A stretch of 64,000 nt of DNA, taken from positions 43,489 through 107,488 of the forward strand of contig NZ_KE384105.1 in assembly GCF_000423925.1 (NCBI RefSeq), in the 5' to 3' direction. Shown here in pieces: positions 33,944 to 41,746 of the stretch. The translations under genes were made by a program, and so were the position numbers. Numbering within the stretch: position 1 is the stretch's first letter; the number at the start of each line of letters is the position of its first letter. The notes beneath the pieces were generated by a model that saw only the letters and a program-made list of their open reading frames with translations, did not search any database and had not been told where the DNA came from. This DNA comes from Butyrivibrio sp. VCD2006 (GTDB taxonomy: Bacteria > Bacillota > Clostridia > Lachnospirales > Lachnospiraceae).

Positions 33944-34921
33944 ATGTTTTATTGCATAGTTAATCCGTCAGCCAGATCCGGCCACGGTAAGAACATATAC
34001 AATCTCTTTGAGGAAAAATGTAAGGCCATGGGGAAGCCCTACAAGGTAGTTTTCACTAAGGGACCGGGGCATGCCATGAATGTCGTAAAGCGTCTTACCG
34101 AGAAAAAAGTAGGCTCCTCTTCCGATGACGCCCCCATAAATATCGTTGTTATGGGTGGTGACGGAACATTGAATGAAGTCATCTCCGGCATTCAGGATTT
34201 TGACAGGGTACGTCTTGGTGTTGTGCCACTTGGTTCCGGCAATGATTTTGTTCGAGATCTTAATTTTCCCAAAAAGACTGAAGAACTCATAACTCAGATT
34301 CTCAAAGAAGAAATTGTGAGAAAGCTTGATATAGGTAACGTTCACTACGACCACATGACCAGAACTCTCTCTCGGCTTCATGATGAGAGAATTGCGCAGG
34401 ACAGACGATTTGATGTCAGTTCCGGAATTGGCTTCGATGCAGCAGTATGTGAGGAAGCGCTTTCTTCAAACACAAAGAATTTCCTAAATAAGATAGGTCT
34501 TGGAAAGCTCACCTACGGCTCCATTGCTGTGCGCCAGATTCTTCATGCGGATCAGCCCTCCTGCGACATTGAAACTGATGATGGTCAGACTCTACATATT
34601 GATCATCTGATATTTGCTGCAGCCATGATCCACCACTATGAAGGCGGCGGCTTCAATTTCGCACCTGACGCGGATCTTCAGGATGGCTATTTTGACCTGA
34701 TTGTCGGTGGGGATATCGGCACCTTCCAGATATTCAAAGTACTGCCGCTAGCGTTTTTTGGTAAACATTACGGGCAAAAAGGTGTCGACCACATAAGAGC
34801 AAAGGAAATAAAGATAAAAACCGCCATTCCCATGTGGGTTCATACAGACGGAGAAGTCCTCCTTAAATCTGACGCTATTACACTTAGCTGCCTGAAGCAA
34901 AAGCTGAATCTTTTATCGTGA
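33944..34921 (+). CDS. Diacylglycerol/lipid kinase, DagK family
   Basis: A 325-aa lipid kinase. The ATP-site motif VVMGGDGTLNEVISG and PLGSGNDFVRDL are typical of diacylglycerol kinase-like enzymes (DagK/YegS). The last third ends with PMWVHTDGEVL, matching the family's DGE motif. It probably phosphorylates membrane diacylglycerol or a related lipid. The PAP2-type phosphatase gene follows 130 bp downstream on the same strand, which could form a kinase/phosphatase pair. Confidence 0.88.
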   Translation: MFYCIVNPSARSGHGKNIYNLFEEKCKAMGKPYKVVFTKGPGHAMNVVKRLTEKKVGSSSDDAPINIVVMGGDGTLNEVISGIQDFDRVRLGVVPLGSGNDFVRDLNFPKKTEELITQILKEEIVRKLDIGNVHYDHMTRTLSRLHDERIAQDRRFDVSSGIGFDAAVCEEALSSNTKNFLNKIGLGKLTYGSIAVRQILHADQPSCDIETDDGQTLHIDHLIFAAAMIHHYEGGGFNFAPDADLQDGYFDLIVGGDIGTFQIFKVLPLAFFGKHYGQKGVDHIRAKEIKIKTAIPMWVHTDGEVLLKSDAITLSCLKQKLNLLS

Positions 34922-35051
34922 AAAACGTACAGGAATTTATAGATTTTTTATACTTTTTGTACAGTTTTACGTTTGAATTAAACAGTCCTCTGCGATATAG
35001 TAGAAATCGGTAACGAGAAAACAGTTTTATCATAATAAGGTGAATTTATTT

Positions 35052-35768
35052 ATGAAAAAGAGAACATCAAAGTGGTTTGATAAGCCTTGGACCAAAGCGA
35101 GACTGGACGATACCATCAGATGCCTCATACCGGTTATCATATACGCATTTGTCTATCTCACATGGTTCTTCCATTTGGAAGGCACAAAAGAGCTTCATTA
35201 TACAGAAATACATACAGCATTAGATGACAAGATTCCGTTCATTGAGATTTTTGTCATCCCATATTTTGGATGGTTTTTCTACTGTGCATTCTTCTTTTGC
35301 CTTTTCCTTCTGATGTATGACATGGAGGACTTTTTTAAGAATGCAGCATTCTTCTTTACGGGAATGACACTGTTTTTGATAATATCATCCATATGGCCCA
35401 ACATACAGTATATGAGACCCGCTGTAATGCCCAGGGATAACATTTTTACACAGATGATTCAGGGACTGTACAGAACGGATACTCCTACCAATCTTTGGCC
35501 GAGCATCCATGTGTACAACGCGATTGGAACACATCTTGCAGTTAACAATTCCAAGAGGTTTGACAAATGGCTTAAGAACAGCTCACTTGTCTTCTGCATA
35601 CTGATTATTCTGTCTACAATGTTTATCAAGCAGCATTCCGTTATCGATGTAATCGGCGGAATCCTGTTTGCAGTAATTACCAACCTGGTAGTTTACAAGA
35701 GCGAACTGGTGGTTAACGCTTATCACAGATATGATAAGAGAATGAACGCCAGACGAGCAGGGATCTGA
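35052..35768 (+). CDS. PAP2-family membrane protein
   Basis: A 238-aa integral membrane protein with C2 motif NLWPSIHVYNAIG and C3 motif KQHSVIDVIGG (His and Asp conserved), so a PAP2/lipid phosphate phosphatase-like fold. The first motif (RPAVMPRDN) departs from KxxxxxxRP. Six hydrophobic segments are visible. The ATG at 35052 follows AAGGTG; a GTG at 35040 is less likely. It may be an inositolphosphotransferase or phosphatase acting on lipids. Confidence 0.8.
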   Translation: MKKRTSKWFDKPWTKARLDDTIRCLIPVIIYAFVYLTWFFHLEGTKELHYTEIHTALDDKIPFIEIFVIPYFGWFFYCAFFFCLFLLMYDMEDFFKNAAFFFTGMTLFLIISSIWPNIQYMRPAVMPRDNIFTQMIQGLYRTDTPTNLWPSIHVYNAIGTHLAVNNSKRFDKWLKNSSLVFCILIILSTMFIKQHSVIDVIGGILFAVITNLVVYKSELVVNAYHRYDKRMNARRAGI

Positions 35769-35805
35769 GATTTCTCGTTTCAAGGCTATCGACAAGTAAA
35801 AAATT

Positions 35806-35840
35806 AAACCCTCACAGTTAAAGTGCTGTGAGGGTTTTTT
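35806..35840 (+). terminator. Rho-independent terminator
   Basis: Stem AAACCCTCACAG / CTGTGAGGGTTT followed by TTTCT. It closes the lipid kinase and PAP2 unit. Confidence 0.9.
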
Positions 35841-35928
35841 CTATCCTTTTTTTACTTTTCAAATTAACCTATTGCAGACTCGAAATCTTCGATTCCTTGT
35901 TCTGAGGCTACCGCCGTATAAAAATAGG

Positions 35929-36954
35929 TTAGTTAAAGTTGTAAAGCTTCTGAGCTATCTTATATCCTGCAAGTGTGATCTTTCTGCCACCTTTTCCTGG
36001 GAGATAAACAAACACACCCTCTATGCGATAGCGAAGCTTGCAATACAGAAGAAAGCTTCTGCATCTTATATATCTCATGAGTTCCTTGCGCTTCTCAAGA
36101 TTTTCTCTGGTACCTGAAGCAATCATAAGTATTGTCGAAATAGCTGTGATTATTTCAAGGTAGTTGAACATGTAGCGATAACGCTTTCTGTTTGATCTTA
36201 TCATTCCGATGTTCTCTACATAATAGTCTACCATCAGCTTATTTACGCGAACCTGCTGGTCAAGTCTGGAGATCATTATCTCCTGATTAACGGACTGGTC
36301 AGCTCTTCCTATGTAGTAGTAATAGAAATTAACATCCAGATAGTACATTGTCTTTACAAACGGAAGCGGGTTGAAAACATAGATATTATCTACGTAGAAT
36401 GTATGCTCCGGAAGCTTTAATCCGCAGTCGCGAAGAAGCTTTGTTCTGAAAATAACAGAATGCATAAGAAGATAATGTCCTATGGATATTCTCTTTACAT
36501 CATCCCATGTGAAAAGCTCCTCGATGGGGAACATTCTGTTATAGCGCATTACCTTATGGCGCTGCTCTCCCTCTTTGTTATAAACAAAATTGCTGATAAG
36601 AAGGTCAAGCTTCTCTCCACCGCTTACAAACTCCTCAAGTGTAGTAAGGATTTTTCTGTAAGCGATCTCCTTTACCCAGTCATCACTGTCAACAACCTTA
36701 AAATACAGGCCTGTTGCATTCTCAAGTCCCGCATTAACAGCGGATCCGTGTCCGCCATTCTTCTTATGGATAGCTCTGCAGATTGTAGGGTACTTCTCAG
36801 CATATTCATCTGCTATAGCTGCAGTGTTATCCTTTGAACCATCATTAACAATGAGGATCTCAACATCCTCTCCACCAACAAGAAGTGAATCTATACATTT
36901 CCTCATATATTCCTGTGAGTTATAACACGGTACAGTTACACTTAATAACTTCAT
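35929..36954 (-). CDS. Family 2 glycosyltransferase
   Basis: A 341-aa GT-A transferase with the N-terminal nucleotide-sugar site (LLSVTVPCYNSQEYMRKCIDSLL, ILIVNDGSKDNTAAIADEY), the donor-binding KNGGHGSAVNAGLE and the DXD-type VVDSDDWV. A helical C-terminal part and basic tail follow. Substrates are unknown; membrane glycolipid or capsule synthesis is possible. The closest neighbours are unrelated (DUF1653 and PAP2 genes). Confidence 0.88.
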   Translation of the reverse strand: MKLLSVTVPCYNSQEYMRKCIDSLLVGGEDVEILIVNDGSKDNTAAIADEYAEKYPTICRAIHKKNGGHGSAVNAGLENATGLYFKVVDSDDWVKEIAYRKILTTLEEFVSGGEKLDLLISNFVYNKEGEQRHKVMRYNRMFPIEELFTWDDVKRISIGHYLLMHSVIFRTKLLRDCGLKLPEHTFYVDNIYVFNPLPFVKTMYYLDVNFYYYYIGRADQSVNQEIMISRLDQQVRVNKLMVDYYVENIGMIRSNRKRYRYMFNYLEIITAISTILMIASGTRENLEKRKELMRYIRCRSFLLYCKLRYRIEGVFVYLPGKGGRKITLAGYKIAQKLYNFN

Positions 36955-37003
36955 TCTTTTCCAAATCTCCTCTATAAACTAAAATTGTAAATCTATCGAA
37001 ATC

Positions 37004-37061
37004 CGGTCGGATACGGGGTCCGTAATCGCCCAAAATACGTTCGATAACGGTCCCCAGCTCC
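37004..37061. repeat. 58-bp dispersed repeat, copy 1
   Basis: An intergenic element starting CGGTCGGATAC and ending GTCCCCAGCTCC. It can fold into an imperfect hairpin (GGGGTCCGTAATCG against CGATAACGGTCCCC). A second copy with 3 differences lies at 51935-51992. Confidence 0.85.
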
Positions 37062-37085
37062 TCTATAAACTTTTCTCTCAGTATG

Positions 37086-37844
37086 TCAGCGAAGTCTTGT
37101 GACTTCAAATCTCTGCTTAGTCAAAAGGCATTCTCTAAGCTCTGCACACCTTGTATCGGGATCATCACCCGGAATCTCGGTATCTATGGACATAGCCATA
37201 ATATCTATCATATCATTTGTGACAACGGGTCTTATAAGATTCAGCACCTCTATCCTCTCAGCGGAGCTTCCCGCATCAAGAAATCTTACCACCAAAGGAT
37301 TCATTCCAAAGTCCTCGGCTTCCTCCTCGATAGTGCGGCTCATATAGTTACTGTTGATCTTGTTATCGTCGTCTGTTTGTGCTTTTGCAGAAGTATCCTC
37401 TTTCTTATGATCCGTCTTTGGTTCTTCCTTCTTAGACTCCGGAACAACCTTCTCTGCTCTCTTTACCGGCGTGTCCACACTTTTCAGCATATCAATGGCA
37501 CGTCTCTTAATATCATCGGTTTTAGGCTTTTCTGCCGAAGGGCTTACCACATCATTATGCGCATTCCCCTTTCTGAGAAGAGGCTTATCCCTGTCCATCT
37601 TATCCTCGCTGTCATAAGGGGAAAACAGTTCAAAACGCATCCTCTGATCAGCATTGGGATACTTTTGCCTGTCAACCTCAGAAACAAACTCTGAAAGTGG
37701 CCTGCAGTATACAGTATAATCTCCGTACAGAGCCTGATATACTACCTTCTCCTCACCTGTGTCTGCTTCCTTCGCAATAGTGATAACCTGATATTTACCA
37801 CCCTTAAAATGCCTGTATAATTCCTGTGGAACCGGTCTATGCAA
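37086..37844 (-). CDS. DUF1653-domain protein
   Basis: A 252-aa cytoplasmic protein. The first 55 residues (LYRHFKGGKYQVITIAKEADTGEEKVVYQALYGDYTVYCRPLSEF) are the DUF1653 domain, a small beta domain of unknown function. A long disordered Lys/Asp/Pro linker (80-165) and a conserved helical C-terminal domain (EEAEDFGMNPLVVRFLDAGSSAERIEVLNLIRP...DDPDTRCAELRECL) follow. The start codon is a TTG placed 8 nt after GGAGGT. Confidence 0.8.
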   Translation of the reverse strand: MHRPVPQELYRHFKGGKYQVITIAKEADTGEEKVVYQALYGDYTVYCRPLSEFVSEVDRQKYPNADQRMRFELFSPYDSEDKMDRDKPLLRKGNAHNDVVSPSAEKPKTDDIKRRAIDMLKSVDTPVKRAEKVVPESKKEEPKTDHKKEDTSAKAQTDDDNKINSNYMSRTIEEEAEDFGMNPLVVRFLDAGSSAERIEVLNLIRPVVTNDMIDIMAMSIDTEIPGDDPDTRCAELRECLLTKQRFEVTRLR

Positions 37845-37972
37845 AATGATTACCTCCTGTGTGCAACCTTGCGGTGCATTTCATACCAAAAAAATGATAT
37901 AAAGTAAAAACCACACTTATCAATTTTACCATAAATAAAGGCTATGGAGTACCATTAAAGGCTAACTTTACG

Positions 37973-38989
37973 TCATCTCGATGACGATTTTACAATTATC
38001 ATTTCGACACTGATAATTCTGTCCAGGCGTCCTGACTTGACAGCTTCATCGCTTGAAAGACACATATCAAGGGAATCCTTAAGGTCCTTCATGGAATAGC
38101 TTCTGGCCCATCCCATAAGCTTGTCTGCAACAAACGGCGGAACACCGAGCTTTGAAGCGACATCACTTCTGTTTATCGAAAGCTCGCTAAGCTCTTTTGC
38201 CTGAAGAAGCTGGTTAAACTGTCTCATGATAAGCGCAAGTATCTGCTCCGGCGCGGTTTTAAGTGCCAGAAGCTCATAGTAAATGTTCATGGCCTTAGCC
38301 TGATTTTTCATTACTATGGCATCTGTCATCTCAAATATCCTGCTGGTGAGCCAGTTAGCACATACAGCATCTATATCCTTTTCAGTTACTTCGCCACGTT
38401 CAAGGCAGTAACTGGTAAGCTTTTCCATCTCATGTACCATGTTGGACATATCTGTTCCGACACGATTTATAAAATATGCAATAGCTCTGGTAGAAATCAC
38501 CTTGCCCTCAGCCTTCATCCTACCGGCGATCCATTTGTAAAGCATCTGCTCATCCGGGGTCTCGCAGTTGATATCAAGACCTATTTTGCTGACAGCCTTG
38601 TACATATCCTTGCGCTTATCAACCGATGACTCCACGAATAAAAATACCGTCGTCTCTGCCGGACTCTTGAGGTAATCCGCAAGTTCGGGACATCCGTTTT
38701 TAAAAAAGCCGCTGTCCTCTATGACTATCACTCGTCTCTCAGCGAAAAACGGCAGCGTCTCAGCCATATCAATTATCTCAGCGGGGTTGAGGCCGGCTCC
38801 TTCATAGTGCTGAAGATTCATCTTATCTCCGCCGCCAAGGAGGGCTTCCCTAAGCTTATTCCTGTTTTGATTCCGCAGGTAAGCTTCGTCACCATACACA
38901 AGATAACATGGTCTGAATTTCCCCGTCTGTATATCTTCATTTATCTGCTTTTGCTTGACAGGATAGTCTGTCGTCTTCTTTGCAGCCAT
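37973..38989 (-). CDS. holA: DNA polymerase III delta subunit
   Basis: A 338-aa clamp-loader subunit. The N-terminal domain has CYLVYGDEAYLRNQNRNKLREALL and FAERRVIVIEDSGFF, followed by a MeTr-like helical domain (LTSRIFEMTDAIVMKNQAKAMNIYYELLAL). Delta opens the sliding clamp. The ATG at 38989 (MAAKKTTDYPVK) follows CAAGGAA; the longer frame adds a basic stretch without a ribosome site. Length is normal. Confidence 0.92.
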   Translation of the reverse strand: MAAKKTTDYPVKQKQINEDIQTGKFRPCYLVYGDEAYLRNQNRNKLREALLGGGDKMNLQHYEGAGLNPAEIIDMAETLPFFAERRVIVIEDSGFFKNGCPELADYLKSPAETTVFLFVESSVDKRKDMYKAVSKIGLDINCETPDEQMLYKWIAGRMKAEGKVISTRAIAYFINRVGTDMSNMVHEMEKLTSYCLERGEVTEKDIDAVCANWLTSRIFEMTDAIVMKNQAKAMNIYYELLALKTAPEQILALIMRQFNQLLQAKELSELSINRSDVASKLGVPPFVADKLMGWARSYSMKDLKDSLDMCLSSDEAVKSGRLDRIISVEMIIVKSSSR

Positions 38990-39078
38990 ATTATTTCCTT
39001 GCCCCGTAATCACAATATGTTGTATATTATAACATAAATGAGCTTAAATTCGGCTTAATCTTTTCGGGAGGAGTCACA

Positions 39079-39483
39079 ATGTTAAAACAGGTATCTATCT
39101 ACGCCGAAAACAAAAAAGGTTGTTTTCAGAACATCACCGGTATTCTCAGAGAAAATGATATCAACATCCTGGGATCGGTAACAAATGATTCGGCTGAATA
39201 CGGCATTATCAGAATGGTTGTATCAGATCCGGAGAAATGTATCGAAGTTCTTGGAAAAGCAGGCTATATTTGCAAAACAACCCATGTTCTCGGTATTGAG
39301 TGTCCCGACGCTGTCGGAGCTCTCGACAATATCCTTAAGTCCCTCTATGAGAGCAATATAAATGTCAACTATATTTATCTTTCTTTCAATCGTGAATCAG
39401 GACTTCCCATCATGGTAATGCACACAGATGATATTTATGCTGTAGAAAACATTTTGGTGAACAAAGGATATAAATCCATATAA
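39079..39483 (+). CDS. Tandem ACT-domain protein
   Basis: A 134-aa protein made of two ACT domains (KQVSIYAENKKGCFQNITGILRENDINILGSV and THVLGIECPDAVGALDNILKSLYESNINVNYIYLSF). ACT pairs bind amino acids; stand-alone proteins of this shape are often amino-acid sensors or regulators. It follows GGGAGGAG at good spacing. No enzyme partner is adjacent. Confidence 0.85.
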   Translation: MLKQVSIYAENKKGCFQNITGILRENDINILGSVTNDSAEYGIIRMVVSDPEKCIEVLGKAGYICKTTHVLGIECPDAVGALDNILKSLYESNINVNYIYLSFNRESGLPIMVMHTDDIYAVENILVNKGYKSI

Positions 39484-39497
39484 TACTTAGCTAAAAC

Positions 39498-39803
39498 TGC
39501 CTCTGGTTATATACATGTGTGATTTTGCATCATGTTTGAGTAATTTTCAGGAAAAGGCACTGCCGGTATCTCCGGTTTTCATTCTCGTTATCTTCGAGAG
39601 ATTTTTCTAATGCCCATATATTTATTGTTTATCGCGCGCTACGAAAAAAAATGGTTTTCTTCGCGCGCACAATAAATATTTATGGGCATAAGAAAAATCA
39701 TCTCTCAGCTATAGGGAACGAAAACCGGAGATACCGGCAGTGCTTTTTCCTGAAAACTATGAGTTATGCAAAATCACACATGTATATAACCAGTGCAAGA
39801 TTT
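39498..39803. repeat. 306-bp foldback element with long imperfect inverted repeats
   Basis: Two arms of about 145 nt run inward from CTGGTTATATACATGTGTG (39498) and its inverse ending at 39803. Shared blocks include ATTTTGCAT, TTTTCAGG, CACTGCCGGTATCTCCGG, TATGCCCAT and a centre in which GCGCGCTACG faces CTTCGCGCGC. Estimated arm identity is above 80 percent by eye. There is no real coding frame; short frames across it are by-products of the repeat. It could be a miniature inverted-repeat element or a large RNA hairpin. Confidence 0.85.
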
Positions 39804-39883
39804 TGGAATGCTTTGAGGAACGGAAGTAAGAAGCAAACCTGTCCGGTGCCCCAGAGATAAAAAAACTTTGAAATATCCAGAAG

Positions 39884-39913
39884 AGGCCGAGGCTTAGCGG
39901 CCTTTCGGTTTTT
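39884..39913 (+). terminator. Rho-independent terminator
   Basis: Stem AGGCCG / CGGCCT followed by TTCGGTTTTT on the plus strand. It lies after the foldback element. Confidence 0.65.
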
Positions 39914-39945
39914 GGAAGTTTTAGACCTCAAAACAATTTTCAAAG

Positions 39946-39982
39946 AAAAAGACCGCAGATTCCCCTATCTGCGGTCTTTAAA
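39946..39982 (-). terminator. Rho-independent terminator
   Basis: Stem AAAGACCGCAGAT / ATCTGCGGTCTTT with T-rich sequence after it on the minus strand. It closes the small membrane protein gene at 40011. Confidence 0.9.
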
Positions 39983-40010
39983 ATGGTAATATATGTAATT
40001 TCATACCTTC

Positions 40011-40307
40011 CTATTTCACATCGGCGCCGTGGCTGGCCGCAATGAGTCCAACCGCAAAAGTCAGAGAAATAGCGATTTCGATACCAAGGACGAATTTATC
40101 AGACTGGTCTCGCTTCTCGCCGAGAACCTCAGCCTCTTCATCACCTATATCCCCCTCACTGTTTTCCAACTCTGCATTTTCAGAATCTTCTGTTGTCTGA
40201 TATACAACAGCTGAATCCTCAGCTGACGAAGCACTTACCGTCCCCATGGAACCCAATGCTCCCAGCAGCACCATAAATAGAATGATGCCTGCAAAAATCT
40301 TTTTCAT
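40011..40307 (-). CDS. Small exported or membrane protein
   Basis: A 98-residue protein I do not recognise. A signal peptide (MKKIFAGIILFMVLLGALGSMGTVSASSA) is followed by an acidic middle (ENAELENSEGDIGDEEAEVLGE) and a C-terminal hydrophobic segment (FVLGIEIAISLTFAVGLIAAS), so it may be membrane-held at its C-terminus with an extracellular acidic loop. It is monocistronic, closed by the terminator at 39946. Confidence 0.65.
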   Translation of the reverse strand: MKKIFAGIILFMVLLGALGSMGTVSASSAEDSAVVYQTTEDSENAELENSEGDIGDEEAEVLGEKRDQSDKFVLGIEIAISLTFAVGLIAASHGADVK

Positions 40308-40531
40308 TGCTCACCTCATCTCTCCCTCAGCTCCTGAAACCAATTATATAGGAATAGTTTTGGCTTGTGTTTACAGAACGTGCACAATATCGTTCATAAC
40401 TCGTACTTGACAAGACTCTCAAATCATGCCCCTGACACATTTTATGGCAATAAGCCAATTAATCAATGCATGTCTTTATTTTTAGCTACCATTACTCACG
40501 GATGCAGTGATTACGCCGTCTTCCGCGGTTA

Positions 40532-41554
40532 TTATTTTGTATTCCAAAATTCTTTCGCATCAAGTATATGAACACAATCCGGATCAATTCCAAAGCTTTC
40601 TACTAACATGCATTTTCTATTTTCAAATTCCTTTTGTCTTCTAGCATCAGCTTCACCTTCTTCACAATGCTCATAAAAATACCACTTAGCTTTTGGCTTT
40701 ATATTCCTTTTTATTTCTGCAAAATATGGCCAATCCACTTCACCAAGCGAATGCCCCAAAATGTGCACCTCATCTACATTGCCATATTTAGAAAAATAAT
40801 ATTCATTTTCTTCTATTATGTTTTCGGTATCCTTAAAAGACGCTTTATAAAAACTATATATTGCCCAGTCTATCTCTGCTTCATTATTCATTGAGTTATA
40901 CTTATCATTCTTTTTTATTTTATAGTTCTCTTCTGCGGTATATAAAGCCTCTTTATTTCCATGCCCCATTATCACACGGCCTTCACCGGCACTTCCATGT
41001 ATGTAACAAATATCGCTTCTATCTACTTCATATACTTTCTCCAAAGTGTTGGTATAGTTAAACACTAAATAATAGGCATCATTTTTAGAAAATCTATCCG
41101 TGCGTTTATTGGCTTTATCTACTTCTATGCTTCTAATCCAATCCAGAACATTATCATTTAGCCGCTCCATAAAAGAATAATTTTTTTCAAACTCAGTTTC
41201 CAGTGTACTTTCTATGTCCGGCATAGGGTCACCGTCATCATCACGCATGTTATCTATCATATTTTCTGCCATTATTCTAAAATTATATTCAAATTCCTCA
41301 CCATTCCCAAGACTATTCTCAAAGTCCTGCCACCACTTTTCCGAGTTATCAAAGAAATACTCCTTTGGCCACGGATTAGTATAATCGTCTTCAATATAAT
41401 GATCTTCAACCATAAAAACATCATATACACTAGCTAATTTATTTAAGAACTCTTTATTATGGATTTCCAAATATGATTTGAAATCCTTATACCTTGTTGG
41501 TAAATCATGTTCCAAATCAAAACCGTTTCCTAAAACATATAATTTTGTTTTCAT
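40532..41554 (-). CDS. AbiH-family abortive infection (phage defence) protein
   Basis: A 340-aa protein with the family's N-terminal signature LYVLGNGFDLEHDLPTRYKDFKSYL and later landmarks AYYLVFNYTNTLEKVYEVD, CYIHGSAG, GHG and VHILGHSLGEVDWPYF. AbiH was described in Lactococcus as a single-gene phage-resistance factor. The ATG at 41554 follows AAGGAG by 6 nt. The gene is more AT-rich than the comEC cluster upstream and stands alone with flanking intergenic space, which fits horizontal gain. No partner defence gene is adjacent. Confidence 0.85.
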   Translation of the reverse strand: MKTKLYVLGNGFDLEHDLPTRYKDFKSYLEIHNKEFLNKLASVYDVFMVEDHYIEDDYTNPWPKEYFFDNSEKWWQDFENSLGNGEEFEYNFRIMAENMIDNMRDDDGDPMPDIESTLETEFEKNYSFMERLNDNVLDWIRSIEVDKANKRTDRFSKNDAYYLVFNYTNTLEKVYEVDRSDICYIHGSAGEGRVIMGHGNKEALYTAEENYKIKKNDKYNSMNNEAEIDWAIYSFYKASFKDTENIIEENEYYFSKYGNVDEVHILGHSLGEVDWPYFAEIKRNIKPKAKWYFYEHCEEGEADARRQKEFENRKCMLVESFGIDPDCVHILDAKEFWNTK

Positions 41555-41628
41555 ACCATTCTCCTTAACATACATATTTAAGACAATATTTTAACATATC
41601 ATTGTTAACAAAAAACAAAATATCATAT

Positions 41629-41668
41629 AAAAAAAGGCTACAATCTGTTAATTGACTGTAGCCTTTTC
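41629..41668 (-). terminator. Terminator after comEC
   Basis: Stem AAAGGCTACA / TGTAGCCTTT, then TTTTTATATG on the minus strand. It separates the com cluster from the AbiH gene. Confidence 0.85.
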
Positions 41669-41746
41669 TATATTCCCATCTTACCTAAATTGTATCAAAT
41701 TTTATATTTAATTCTTTATTTTAATTGGATTTTTAATAACCACTCA

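Noticed and set aside
36920..37108. 62-residue minus-strand frame between the glycosyltransferase and DUF1653 genes
   Set aside because: It is made mostly of the 58-bp dispersed repeat, overlaps the end of the DUF1653 gene and has no ribosome site.
39498..39803. Retron-type msr/msd RNA
   Set aside because: The hairpin is long, but there is no reverse transcriptase gene nearby.
39651..39860. Open frame inside the foldback element
   Set aside because: It is a by-product of the inverted repeat, without a ribosome site or recognisable protein.
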